This document shows, piece by piece, positions 22,746 through 32,665 of a stretch of DNA of 64,000 nucleotides. The position numbers and the translations under genes are program-made. The DNA is from Phanerochaete sordida (Eukaryota > Basidiomycota > Agaricomycetes > Polyporales > Phanerochaetaceae): NCBI GenBank assembly GCA_019973155.2, contig BPQB01000015.1, positions 186,001-250,000 of the forward strand. Direction: 5' to 3'. Within the stretch, counting starts at the first letter, position 1; the number at the start of each line of letters is the position of its first letter. A model generated the notes under the pieces. The model was not told the origin of the DNA, searched no databases, and was given only the letters and a program-made list of their open reading frames with translations.

Positions 22746-23548
22746 GCTAAACGTATGCCATGAGTGCTCAGAGTCTAGTATGCAGTATACAGACAGGACG
22801 TAACACACCTGTGTCGTGGATGGTGGTGGTACGCAGGTAAGGCAAGGCCTTGGGATGGGTAGGCGCTTGACGGTCGAGCTGAAGCCGTTCGCGGCGTACA
22901 GCTGAGAAGTTGGCAGTGGCGAGGATCCACGCCAGGAAAGAGTAAATTGAGACTCGAGCCTCGAGCTTGAGCTTCTACTGCCCTAACGCACCTGTTGTAG
23001 CTAGTCTTATATACAGGATATGAGACTAGCTACAACAGAAATGACTCCAGGAGTCACAGGCTTTTCTGCAATCGGTACCAAGAGTCAGAGAAAGTCAGAG
23101 AGAGCGCGACGTTGAAACCGAGGGTCCATCTTGGGCCCGTCGGTAGCGAGAGCGCGCCGTTCAGTGCCACTGCAGTGGCACGAGCGAGACCCCGAAACCA
23201 CGCCCGAGACCCGTGGCACCCCAATATTTCGACGTGACTGCGCACGGGCTGACTTCGACCAATGGGCTGCGCACGAAAGGTCATGAGCGGAGGATGAGGC
23301 GGTAGCCTATTAGAGACAAGCAATGTGTATGCAACCAATTGAGAGATCCCGTTCTATATGATAGGTATACAAAGCAAATATCGACAGCAGAGTGGATGAG
23401 TGGTGAGATGAGAGAGCAGTAGGTACTTTTAAGGCCGCAAGCGGCTCTATAGATAGGACGTGAGGTGCGCTCCAGCACGGTGTCGTAAGGTAGAGGTGGT
23501 ATCGACCATAGCCATGGGTGCCGTGAGGGCCTTCCAGTATTTTGAACC
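22746..23548. other. Intergenic region with a palindrome cluster
   Basis: It holds the promoter of F-box 4 and the 3' flank of the GGC1 carrier. Three palindromes lie within 190 bp: a 15-bp perfect inverted repeat with a 15-nt loop at 22993-23037, TGACTCC-A-GGAGTCA at 23042-23056, and the perfect 18-mer GTGCCACTGCAGTGGCAC at 23164-23181. No gene is seen. Confidence 0.6.
22993..23037. repeat. Perfect 15-bp hairpin
   Basis: The arm TGTTGTAGCTAGTCT (22993-23007) is repeated inverted and without mismatch at 23023-23037, around a 15-nt loop. It could be a foldback-element relic, a transcript hairpin or a protein site. Confidence 0.7.
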
Positions 23549-24781
23549 TTAGATGTAGTTCGCGAAGAACGGAATGAGTGACTGCGCGAGGGTGTAGGAG
23601 AAGACAAGCTTGGGGCCGACGACCAGGATCTGGAGAAGGCGGTGAGTTGATGATTGTATAACTCGGTGCTAATAAACATACCTTGGGGGTAAGGCCCTTG
23701 AAGAGCGCACCGGGACCCTCGTTCTTGATCAGCTCCTTCACCACGGTGAAGCCGCTGACTTTTGTCTCGAAGTTGGCGTTCTGGATGCGGGTCTTGATAG
23801 TATCGAGCGGTGCAGCGACGGTGATGGAGGCGACGGCACCCGCGATCGACGCGACGAAGTTCTGGCCCCATGTCGCCTTGTGGTAGTCGTCCAGGTTGAA
23901 GAGGTAGTCTTTGGTGAGCGCGGAGGCACCGAAGAGCTGCGGCGAGGTGAGCAAACAGGCTCCGTTACAGGAAGCTCATATGCTTACAGCAAAGCTGCCA
24001 GGAGCGTTACGAGCCATGGTCCAGCCCCAGCCACGGTAGAGCGTCGAGCCCTCCTCGAGGAAGATACGGACAACACCGCGTCCGCGGAAAGCCTCGGGGT
24101 TCACCTGCATCTTGATCTTGAGTGCGTCCAATGGCAGAAGGACCTATGAAGAAGCGTTCATGAGCAAAATTCGCGCTTGACACGCAGCAGACACGACGTA
24201 CGACTTCGCCAATACCGGTCATACTGCACAGGGCGGCACGTTAGCGCGTGTGCGGAAGAAGACGAAGAAGCAAAGCGCACCTGCCCGCAAGAGCCTGGGT
24301 CATGAGCTTGCCCTTGCGCTCACCGAACGTGTTCGTGAACTGGCTCTTGTAGTTCCGCGTGATGATGTCGTTGAACCACGGCTGGCCGCCGTACTTGTAG
24401 ATGCGCTGCGTGACCTTGTAGCCGGCAGCGTAGCCTAGACCAGGGAAGAGCGACATAAGACGCTTGGCGAGCGGCGCCGTCGCGTGCTCGCGGAAGATGA
24501 TGGGCGAGAGCGTCGAGAACGAGACCTGCCGGGAACGTCAGTCAGGCCGGCGCGGAAGGCGTCCCGTTACGCGCTCGCGCACCTTCGACTTGTTGCTCAT
24601 GAGGCGCTTGGCGATCGTGTCCACGGGGTGGAACACGACGAGCTCGGCGACACCTGCGTAGGCGCGTTCAGTCTCGTGTGGGCGCGGTGCCCAGAGCGAA
24701 AGCGCACGCACCCGACAGTCCCGAGCCGACGATGCGCGCGTAGCCGGACTCGGCACCCTTGACGTTGAGAGTGGGCGACAT
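23549..24781 (-). CDS. GGC1: Mitochondrial GTP/GDP carrier
   Basis: Seven exons (24781-24712, 24653-24583, 24525-24281, 24223-24202, 24143-23988, 23936-23682, 23629-23549) join in frame to 299 residues, the usual mitochondrial-carrier size. The three carrier signatures are present in order: HPVDTIAKRLMS, LPLDALKIKMQ and APLDTIKTRIQ. Diagnostic stretches match yeast Ggc1/Yhm1, notably FPGLGYAAGYKV, YKYGGQPW, RGWGWTMARNAPGSFALFG, and a C-terminal FKGLTPKILVVGPKLVFSY. Ggc1 exchanges cytosolic GTP for matrix GDP across the inner membrane and is tied to iron handling in yeast. This is the only housekeeping-type gene recognised with high confidence in the window and serves as a syntenic anchor. Confidence 0.93.
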
Positions 24782-25094
24782 GGCGTTCTTCGTGTCTGTG
24801 GAGGTCGGCGAGCAGGAGAGGAGAGAGGGAGGAGCGTCGAGCCGTGGCCGCACGAGTCAAGCCCTGCCGAAAGTTTGAGGAGGGCAAGTAGCTCGTAGAC
24901 GCCCGGATCGGTTCTGCCATTCCCGCATCAGCCCGCGCGAACCCGACTGAACCGGATTGTGAATGCAGCCCACGACGAAGAAGACGAGCCAGCAGAAACC
25001 TATTACAAAAATACGACATGGCCTGAGCTGCTCAAGCTGTTGTCTCGGAGGACAGCGCAACCCATGTTTTGCCAATCGCCAGTCCTAGCGCGTG

Positions 25095-25182
25095 ACACAA
25101 CGGGCGAAACCCCTGTCCAGTCGAGAAGCGAAAATCGACTGGACATCATGTCCACACATCCGCCGGTGTGTTGTCCAGTCGC
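25095..25182 (+). repeat. 88-bp inverted repeat, left arm
   Basis: Starts ACACAACGGGCGA and matches the reverse complement of 26495-26582 at about 81 of 88 positions by my count. Inside the arm the nonamer GTCCAGTCG occurs three times in alternating orientation, so the arm can itself fold. It could be a terminal inverted repeat of a DNA transposon. Confidence 0.65.
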
Positions 25183-26494
25183 GCTGATTCGCGCACTCTG
25201 ATTGGATTGGGCCTTACACAGCATCATTTCCAAAAGTGGTGCGTCCCGCCGCCCCGATGCCCGAGCATTGCCACCAAATCCGGCCTGCGGCCGGTAGACG
25301 GCCCCGCCTGCGAACGAGAACGGACATATCAGCGACCCGTACAAAATTATATTTTGTCTTCGTCCGCGAAAACGGGATTCATGAGCAGCGATAACCGTTA
25401 GAAGTGCCCAAGTTGCCGTGCAAAAATAATTGCCGACACAGACCCTTGTCGTAGGGCGCGCGAGGCTTATGCTCGACACATAATACGCGCGGGGGGACCC
25501 ACCGCTCGCCACGCGCTCCCGCATCGTTATCAGCTTCGTCGTGGTCGTGTTGATCACGAACTGGACGGGCAACGTCGGCTCCTACATGCTCACGACGCCT
25601 ACAGGAGCCGCGCGTCGCACGCGTGGACACGCTCAACCACCAATCGCCCGCGGTGCAGAACAGGTAGCGCTGCGTCTTTGCGGACTGCCCGTCGACCGTC
25701 TCGGGAGCGCGAAGCTGTTGCAGCTGCTTGGGAGCGCAACGGACGAGCTGCTTCAGCTCGCGCTGTTCTACTAGGTGCGGTACGCTGAGGCTCCCATGCT
25801 AACGGCTCTTTTGATTGGCAGCTGAAGGCGAGCATCCAAGACGCGGGGCACGTCGACTTCAACCTCGCGCTAACGTCGTTCGAGACGCATATCCCGGCGC
25901 CGAGAGCGGCGCGCGCCTGATTTGCTTCCCGTTCGTCTGGGCCGTGCAGAGTTGAGACGTCGTGCGCGCGTCCCTCCCCAAGGAGCCGCCACCACGTCGA
26001 GGCTCATCGCGGAAATACGAAATATTCGGTCTGTGTCGCCGACGTCGAGGCGAGCGCGAGCGAGAGCGTGGCCTTCGTCTATGCCTTGCTCTCGTCTTGG
26101 CCCCTGTCGCCGGCGCACGCACGCCGCACCTCTCTATTTGTTCGAAGGCGTACTACCCCGCTCCGGCCACATGCATTAGACTAACCGTCGAGTGACTTAG
26201 GCCTGCTCAGGCTGATCAACTTGAAAGGCAGAATGAACGTGATTTTACGGCGGATTTCGCGCCATCTCTGTTATTGGTTCGATAACTTGAATCCCCCGCC
26301 TTGTCGTATATTTTAAAAATATCGTTTCACCCGGCCACGTCGCCAATATCGACTGGTGGTTCCCGGATAGTCCGGCGTCGAGTGGGGTACTCGTGGTGTT
26401 TCGTTCCCACGCCCACCGACGCAAGTTCGTCATACTGAGCTGGTCCAATAAGAAGCCAGCCTGCGCCATTTTGGCTGGACCAGCGCCTGTGTAG

Positions 26495-26582
26495 GCGACT
26501 GGACAGCACACGCGCGGACGTGTGGACATGATGTCCAGTCGTTTTTCGATTCTCGACTGGACAGGGGTCTCGCCCGTTGTGT
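26495..26582 (-). repeat. 88-bp inverted repeat, right arm
   Basis: Partner of 25095-25182, about 1.3 kb away, with the same three GTCCAGTCG motifs. No matching target-site duplication is obvious outside the two arms. Confidence 0.65.
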
Positions 26583-26730
26583 GAACCTCTGCGTGGGCCT
26601 GCAGCGCCGGCTTTGAAAGTAAGCGCCTCACCGACTTGACCACGAACCTCCCTGAACGTTGTCCATCTCGCCGCTTGCACGCCGCCTCGCGTCAGAGCGT
26701 GTACCAGCACGAAGTTGCCCTATGTTTGCG

Positions 26731-27295
26731 GTATACTATGACTGCCGGTCGTGGACAAATAAACTTCATGGTCAGATCCTCCTTGTACATATTTCCTTTT
26801 CGGTGAGCAACTACGAGCAACTATGGGCAATTGTAAGCAATTGTAAACAATTGCGAGCCACTTGCGCACACTTGCGCGCAATTGTGAGCAATTGCTCACT
26901 AGTGGCGCACAATTGTGAGCAATTGTGAGCAATTGTGCACAACGCCGCCCGTCACAAACTTCGCCCTATGTATACCCGTTGCTCACAGTTGCTCACAGCT
27001 GCTCACAAGGGGTGCACAATTGTGAGCAATTGTGAGCAACTGCGAGCAACTGTGCGCAATTGTGCACTATGGACTTGTTCCCCTGACTTTCTGCAATTTC
27101 CGCTGGGGTGCACAATTGCTCACAATTGCTCACAATTGTGCGCAAATGTGCGCAAGTGTGCACACGTGCCTCGCAATTGCTCACAATTGTGCATAATTGT
27201 GCACAAGCGCCTCGCAATTGCAAGCAATTGCTCACCGGAGCATCACCACAATTGGTTCCCGGTATTTTTGTCCACAACCGACCGTCATAGTATAC
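26731..27295. mobile_element. MITE-like element filled with decamer repeats
   Basis: About 565 bp, bounded by 33-bp inverted termini that start GTATACTATGAC and agree at about 28 of 33 positions. If the outer TA is counted as target, the termini read TACTATGAC and the target is TA, as in Tc1/mariner-type elements. The interior is dominated by a degenerate 10-bp unit, GAGCAATTGT or its complement ACAATTGCTC, in two runs at about 26810-26940 and 26985-27235, separated by unique DNA. There is no transposase, so it would be non-autonomous. It ends about 240 bp before the start of TAP-like hydrolase 2. Confidence 0.65.
26810..27235. repeat. GAGCAATTGT decamer array
   Basis: Many head-to-tail copies of a near-decamer built on CAATTG. 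Left of about 26945 most read GAGCAATTGT. To the right both this unit and its complement occur in blocks, which gives long stretches able to pair with each other. Spacing is mostly 10 bp, about one helical turn. Confidence 0.7.
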
Positions 27296-27480
27296 GTACA
27301 ATTTCAGATATCATTTGCGACGTGAACAAGTCAACATGCGCCCATGTCCCCGGCTGCAGATGTCGTGCCTCGCGTGATGTCGAGCGCGACCCTATCTCTC
27401 CAACAACCCACATGGTCCTGGCCTGCGGACTTCTGCCCATTGGAGCCCTGAGGACTGTGGACATGTTTCGCGAGCGCGCA

Positions 27481-27486
27481 TATAAA
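27481..27486 (+). promoter_or_regulatory. TATA box of TAP-like hydrolase 2
   Basis: TATAAA lies 53 bp upstream of the ATG at 27534, the same spacing as in paralogue 1. Confidence 0.6.
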
Positions 27487-27533
27487 TCGCGGGCAACTCA
27501 GTCCGTATCGCTGTGTTCGTCCAGATTCTCGCC

Positions 27534-29981
27534 ATGAACGAAGGCCACTTCAAGGAGCCAGGTCCGTTATTCGGACAGCGGAAGGAGAGGGTCTCCTATG
27601 GTGCCTTTGCACGGCGCGCCGTTGTTCTTGCTGGGCTCTTTGCGCTCGCGCGGGTGTTCATCAGCCCACTGCTCAGGAAGTATGACGCGTCGCGGGTCCT
27701 AGGAACGCGACCTATGCTGAACGATCCAGAGCTTGTCTGGGACAAAGTGGGTTTCAAGGCTGCTCTACTTTGGTCAGCATTACTGAGACACAGGTAGCTG
27801 CCGCCAAGCAGCGTGAACGAAGTGTTCTGGACGGCGTGTTACGACGGGAAGCAATGCGCACGCTTGATGGTAAGCGGTTATACCCTGCGTATTGCTACAC
27901 GTATGAACTGAGCTGTCGCAGGTACCACTTGACTACGCCGCTCCGGACGGTCCCAAGGCTGGTATTGCGCTGGTCAAGGTCTCATCCAGGTTCTCCGCGG
28001 GCGAGGCGGGGTACAGAGGACCCATTCTTTTCAACCCCGGTGCGTCCCCATGCAAGATGGGCATACACGCCCAACGTTTCCAGAGATGCTCATTGGACCC
28101 CAGGCGGCCCTGGAGGCTCTGGGGTTGCACTGGTAGCAAATGGCGGGGAGAACCTGCAGGGGCTCGTCGGAGACGACTTTGACATCATCGGTTTCGACCC
28201 GCGGTACGCGTTCCCTCTGGTCTAGGTTTCCATGTATACCCTCTAATGCTCCGCAGAGGTGTTGCACGCACGACTCCGCAAGTCACCGTCTTCCCAGACG
28301 ATGCGGAAGAAGCAGCTTGGCGCCTGCGCGAGCAAGGTGATCCTCTCCCCAATACGACTGCTGACGCATTGTCGCGCCTGTGGGCAAAATCCCAAGTCTA
28401 TGGGTCTATCGCGAATCAGACCACAGCTCATGCGTCGCCATACGTCAGCACTGCGCTGGTTGCGCGGGATATGCTGAGCATCATGCAGGCGCATGGGCGA
28501 GATAAAATTCAGTATTGGGGTTTCTCGTGAGTAAGACACGGTCTGCGCGCTGCTTGCACTGCTCATGTAGCTGGACACGCAGCTATGGGACCGTTCTTGG
28601 CTCAACGTATGTCTCCTCTGGTTTACGTCCTGCGTTCAACGACTAAGTTCGTCGCCTTCAGATTTGCAGCCATGTTTCCAGTGAGCCTTTAGTCGGAAAA
28701 GTAGGCCAACCTGGCTCCTTACTGACTCCCGTCTAGGATAATGTCGGTCGCCTCATTATCGATGGTTCGTTCACGCCTTCTTATCTGCCAATATTTACCC
28801 TAAATATCTTCGTAGGTGTTGTCGATGCAGAAAATTACTACGCGGGACTGTGGTCGAACAACCTGCTCGATGCCGACAAGACCCTGAAGACCATACTCGA
28901 CGCTTGCGTTGCTGCAGGCCCGTCAACTTGTGCCCTTTACGAGCCCTCAACGGACAAGGTACACGCCAGGCTCACCGCCATCTTCGACGCCCTCAAGCAG
29001 CGGCCTCTGCCCGTGTACAACAACATCACCGGCAAGGAGTACGGCCTCATCGACTACAAGATCGCGCGGTCCGCTCTCTTCAACCGGCTCTACTCGCCAT
29101 ACCCCAGTACCCCAGAGGGTCCCACGTACCCTATCATGGACCTTTTAGAAGCTCTGGCGCAGGTCGAGAAGGGCGACGGCCTCGCGCTCGGGCGCTGGAT
29201 GGGCATCGTGCCCGCGCAGACGCTCTTCAGCTGCAACTGTCCAAGCAAACCACGCCCACCCCAGGTGCTCTCGCCAGAAGCGTTCACTGCGATCGCGTGC
29301 TCGGACTCCGACCTCGCGCGCGCCGGAGACACGATCGAGGACCTCGAGGAACACTTTGCGAAGATGCGCGGCGACTCGGAGTTTGCGGACCAGTGGCCGT
29401 TCCGCGTGATCTGTTCGTGAGTCGCAGGTTCTTCACGTCGGTGGCGCGGTCTAATGGGAATGGTCGCGTAGCGGATGGAAGACCAAGCCCGTGGAGCGAT
29501 TCGGGGGTCCGTTTGTCGCCAACACGTCGTTCCCAATGCTCATCATCGGCAATACCGCCGACCCTGTTACACCCCTGGCTCAGTACGCGATTGTCTCCCG
29601 CTTTTTCACAGTCGTCCGCTGATGTCCTGTAGTGCGCATAAGATGTCCCGAGGATTCAACAATTCCGTCGTGTTGCGTCAAATCTCTGCCGGGGTACGTG
29701 GTACACACCATCCTTCGGAGGGCGTCGCTCATCGCATCTTCGTACAGCATTGCTCGACAGCAGCGACGTCTCTCTGCACTGCCAAGGCCATCCGCGAGTA
29801 CTTCAGAGAAGGCAAGCTCCCAAAGAACGGCACGGTCTGCAGCATCGAGAGCTCCATCTTCCCGAGCTCCAACGAGACGCAGAGCATGCAGGCGCTGCAA
29901 GGCGAGGACCGTGGAGTCATGGAGGCGTGGTGGCAGATTCGCGAGTCGTTCGAGGTCCCGAGATTTGGCGGGCCTTTCTGA
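27534..29981 (+). CDS. TAP-like alpha/beta-hydrolase 2
   Basis: Twelve exons (27534-27746, 27798-27869, 27922-28039, 28104-28203, 28257-28526, 28583-28606, 28662-28680, 28737-28764, 28816-29416, 29472-29582, 29633-29693, 29748-29981) join to 616 residues. Exon sizes equal those of paralogue 1 except exon 7, 12 nt shorter. A basic N terminus precedes a hydrophobic anchor (AVVLAGLFALARVFI). Motifs are GGPGGSGVALV, DIIGFDPRG, the elbow GFSYG with its Ser codon split by an intron, LIIGNTADPVTPL and SAGHC. The His six residues before the catalytic one in paralogue 1 (LHQDSAGHC) is Arg here (LRQISAGHC), which leaves the HC His as the triad member. Probable exopeptidase; substrate unknown. Confidence 0.88.
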
Positions 29982-30477
29982 AAGCGTTTGTACAGTATGC
30001 ATTCCCGCTACTTGTCAATCCTGTTGTAATTAACGCTAAGGATCTGCAAGCAGACTGAAGTACTCCACCATCGTCTAGCAGTCAGGTACTTCGTAGAAGC
30101 AAAGTATGATTTTCCTTTCGCAGTCGAAGATATGACTTGATCGTCCGAGTAAGGAGCTGGCAATTCTTGCGTCAGCCCGCGCGAGCGCGACCGAACGAAG
30201 CGTCACACTCCACATCGCAACTTATCGTCAGCCTCTGCACTCACGTTCTCTCGTCTTGCGAACGCTTCCCCGCTGCATTACACCTCCTTCACCTCGTTCC
30301 AGAGTGGGCTACAGTCGAGCACTTCGGCATCTCGACTCCCTCCATGTCCACCCAACACCCAAAAGGTACCGAAAGGCAAGTACAGTATGCTATACACAAA
30401 AGTGACATGTAGAGGGGCAACTGTACGATAGCGTGATACCGACAGCGGCGCAGCGCCAGCGGCCCGAGGTGTTACGC
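29982..30477. other. Convergent intergenic spacer
   Basis: It holds the 3' flanks of TAP-like hydrolase 2 (+) and F-box 5 (-). I see no gene or repeat in it. Confidence 0.4.
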
Positions 30478-32049
30478 TCATATCTCGATCGAGCCCCACC
30501 GCTCTCCCAAATCAACGCTGTAGGGCCCGAGACCTAGCTTCCACCGTTGGTCCAACACGTCGGCCACTCGCTGAGACAGCAGGCGCTGTTCCTGCCATTC
30601 CTCATCGGTCGGTTGGGGCGGCGCACGAAACCGTGTGTCGAAGTTGAAGAGGTTCATGATCTCAAGCTGTTGCATGAACGTGGCCGGATCGTCCTCCATG
30701 GCGTCCAGAAACGCGGGCAATGACTCTCTGCAGATGAGAAGCCTGGGCACAGAGGCCACGCTGATGCCGTCCCAGGTTCTGCGCTCGACGCCGAGGTTCA
30801 GCAGAACCAGGATCGCCGCGCCGCAGAGTGCAGGGCACGCCGCGACGGTGTGCGCTACCAAGGCTTCAAGGTCCGGACGACAGTAGGGAAGGACATGATT
30901 GGGAAGGTAGAGGTGCACCTCAAGCAGCTTGCGCTCCGCGTCTCCTCCTACTTCCTGCACAGTCATCGAAAGATGGTAGCTGGCCCACTCGAAGACCATA
31001 CTGAGGACGGATTGCGCTTCTTCAGCCCTGCGCAGAGCCTTTGCCGTGTTCTGTGCCATCGAAGCGAGGAACTGTGAGTCTGTACGCGCTTCAATTGCCG
31101 GGGAGCCGTCACCACGATATTTCCCGCTAATTCTGACATCGACTTCGGTGCACCAGGGTGAGCGGATGAGGTCCCGGAGATGGCTGCATGCATCAAACGC
31201 GCTCCGGGAAGCCACGACGACGGAGAGGGTTTTCAAGTGGGGTAGATAGATGGGTTCTGTGGAGTAGTGGGTGCTGCTGTCTGCTTGGAGAGAGTCGAAC
31301 GTGTTGACAAGGGACAGTTTCCGCAAGGACGAGAGGGGCCGCAAGGCGCCGACCCAATCGTCAATGGTGAGGGACAGGAAAGAGTCGTAGCCGTCAATTT
31401 CTAGTTCTGTAAGAGTAGGCTTCAGCCAAGTCTTGAAGACTGGCCAGTTCGGGTAATGGTAACACTTCAGCGTTTTTAACGCAGGTAGGTAAGGGTCTGT
31501 GATGAGGTCCAGGCCGGATGTTGCATCGAGTGACATGGTCAGAGACTCTAGTAGAGGGAGGGAGATTCTTGAATATCCGCATCTTTGCCACGCTAGAAGA
31601 AAGAGATCGCTGAGGTTCAAGTGATACACTCCCCTCCAACGATGACAGTGCTCCAGTACCGGCTTCAATGGCGCGAGGTGCCAGGATACGAGGGATGAAC
31701 AGTACACGTTGATGGGGCAGCACTGCGAGCGCTCGACAAAAGCCTTCAGCCTACATGGTCTTGTTGTGGCATTCACGTCGCTGCAGTCAAGATGGGACCA
31801 CAATATAGGATATCGCAGCGCGACTTCACGCCAGTGGCGACATACGTGTGTAGCGGTGACGAGATCGTAGGGCGGCGGAGCGTCGATCTGCACAAGAAAG
31901 AGGAAGATTTTGCAGAGAATCTCTTCAGGAAGTGCCTCAATAGAGATGCAGATTTCTCCTAGGCTCTCTGGGGGCGACCGCGGCGCGAAGCTTAGGTTGG
32001 AGAAGACTCCCTCCTGAAGCCGCAGCTGAGATGCGTCGATTGATTGCAT
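30478..32049 (-). CDS. F-box protein 5
   Basis: Single exon, 523 residues. The F-box begins about residue 37 with IEALPEEILCKIFLFLVQ and continues to VTATHVCRHWREVALRYPILW. Leucine-rich segments follow (LPALKTLKCYHYPNWPVF). The closing part resembles F-box 3 and 4 in its ADVLDQR-LGLGPYSVDLG ending, so it belongs to the same subfamily but is an older copy. It lies between two TAP-like hydrolase genes. Substrate unknown. Confidence 0.8.
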   Translation of the reverse strand: MQSIDASQLRLQEGVFSNLSFAPRSPPESLGEICISIEALPEEILCKIFLFLVQIDAPPPYDLVTATHVCRHWREVALRYPILWSHLDCSDVNATTRPCRLKAFVERSQCCPINVYCSSLVSWHLAPLKPVLEHCHRWRGVYHLNLSDLFLLAWQRCGYSRISLPLLESLTMSLDATSGLDLITDPYLPALKTLKCYHYPNWPVFKTWLKPTLTELEIDGYDSFLSLTIDDWVGALRPLSSLRKLSLVNTFDSLQADSSTHYSTEPIYLPHLKTLSVVVASRSAFDACSHLRDLIRSPWCTEVDVRISGKYRGDGSPAIEARTDSQFLASMAQNTAKALRRAEEAQSVLSMVFEWASYHLSMTVQEVGGDAERKLLEVHLYLPNHVLPYCRPDLEALVAHTVAACPALCGAAILVLLNLGVERRTWDGISVASVPRLLICRESLPAFLDAMEDDPATFMQQLEIMNLFNFDTRFRAPPQPTDEEWQEQRLLSQRVADVLDQRWKLGLGPYSVDLGERWGSIEI

Positions 32050-32665
32050 TCTGAATAGTCAAAATAAGTCGAATGGCCATTTGAAGTCAAAGAAAGGGTA
32101 GTACTCAGCGTTTTTAACGTTTGCTTCGGTTGCAAGCAAGAGACGACGCGCGCGCGGAAGGCCCTCGAGAAGGACCCGGGACGCGCCTGCAGGCCCCCGG
32201 TCACTCCTTTCCGTGGCTTTCGGGGAAGAGTCAATCTCGCGGTACTTCGAGATGGCGAAGATACGTGCGCGATAAAGTGGACTCTATGTCGAGAGAAATG
32301 AGCATATTTCAAAGCCTACGTTACTGTTGCTGCATGCTAACGATAACTTTGAGTACTTACAGCTTCTTTCATCCGTATCTTCAGGTGGGCGCGGATAGTA
32401 AGGCGACGACCACAACTTTGTCTTCGTCCGCTTCGATGAAAGGCTGATTACGATGAAAGGCTAATTATGTCCACACTCGCGTCTGTGAGGCGAATTTAGT
32501 AATTTCTAGAAAAGTAGTGGAATTGAGGTACTATAACAACAGGTGACATCTCGCGGTCGGCAGTATCCAAGGTCCTTCCTTGCCTGAGCCACGGCATGAA
32601 AGTGATCTTGAGTTCGACAGAGTCTCCAGCACGAAAGTACAATATGAATGCCCTGTAGCATATAC
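32050..32665. other. Spacer between F-box 5 and TAP-like hydrolase 3
   Basis: It holds the promoter of F-box 5 and the 3' flank of the third hydrolase. No gene, tRNA or clear repeat is seen. Confidence 0.4.

Larger units (their letters stand above)
24782..26730. other. Repeat-bearing region with no assigned gene
   Basis: It contains the 88-bp inverted repeats described separately, another short hairpin (CTGGTCCA ... TGGACCAG) at about 26438-26485, and coding-looking pieces at 25500-25920. Those pieces read ITNWTGNVGSYMLTTP, then LLQLLGSATDELLQLALFY, then KASIQDAGHVDFNLAL after a plausible intron. I do not recognise the protein, and no complete gene can be drawn. Confidence 0.45.

Noticed and set aside
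26810..27235. CRISPR-like array
   Set aside because: The units are contiguous degenerate decamers without spacers, in a eukaryotic genome.
26935..27537. 200-codon frame through the decamer array
   Set aside because: It consists of repeat translation (HNCSQL-type units) and runs into the next gene's leader in another phase.
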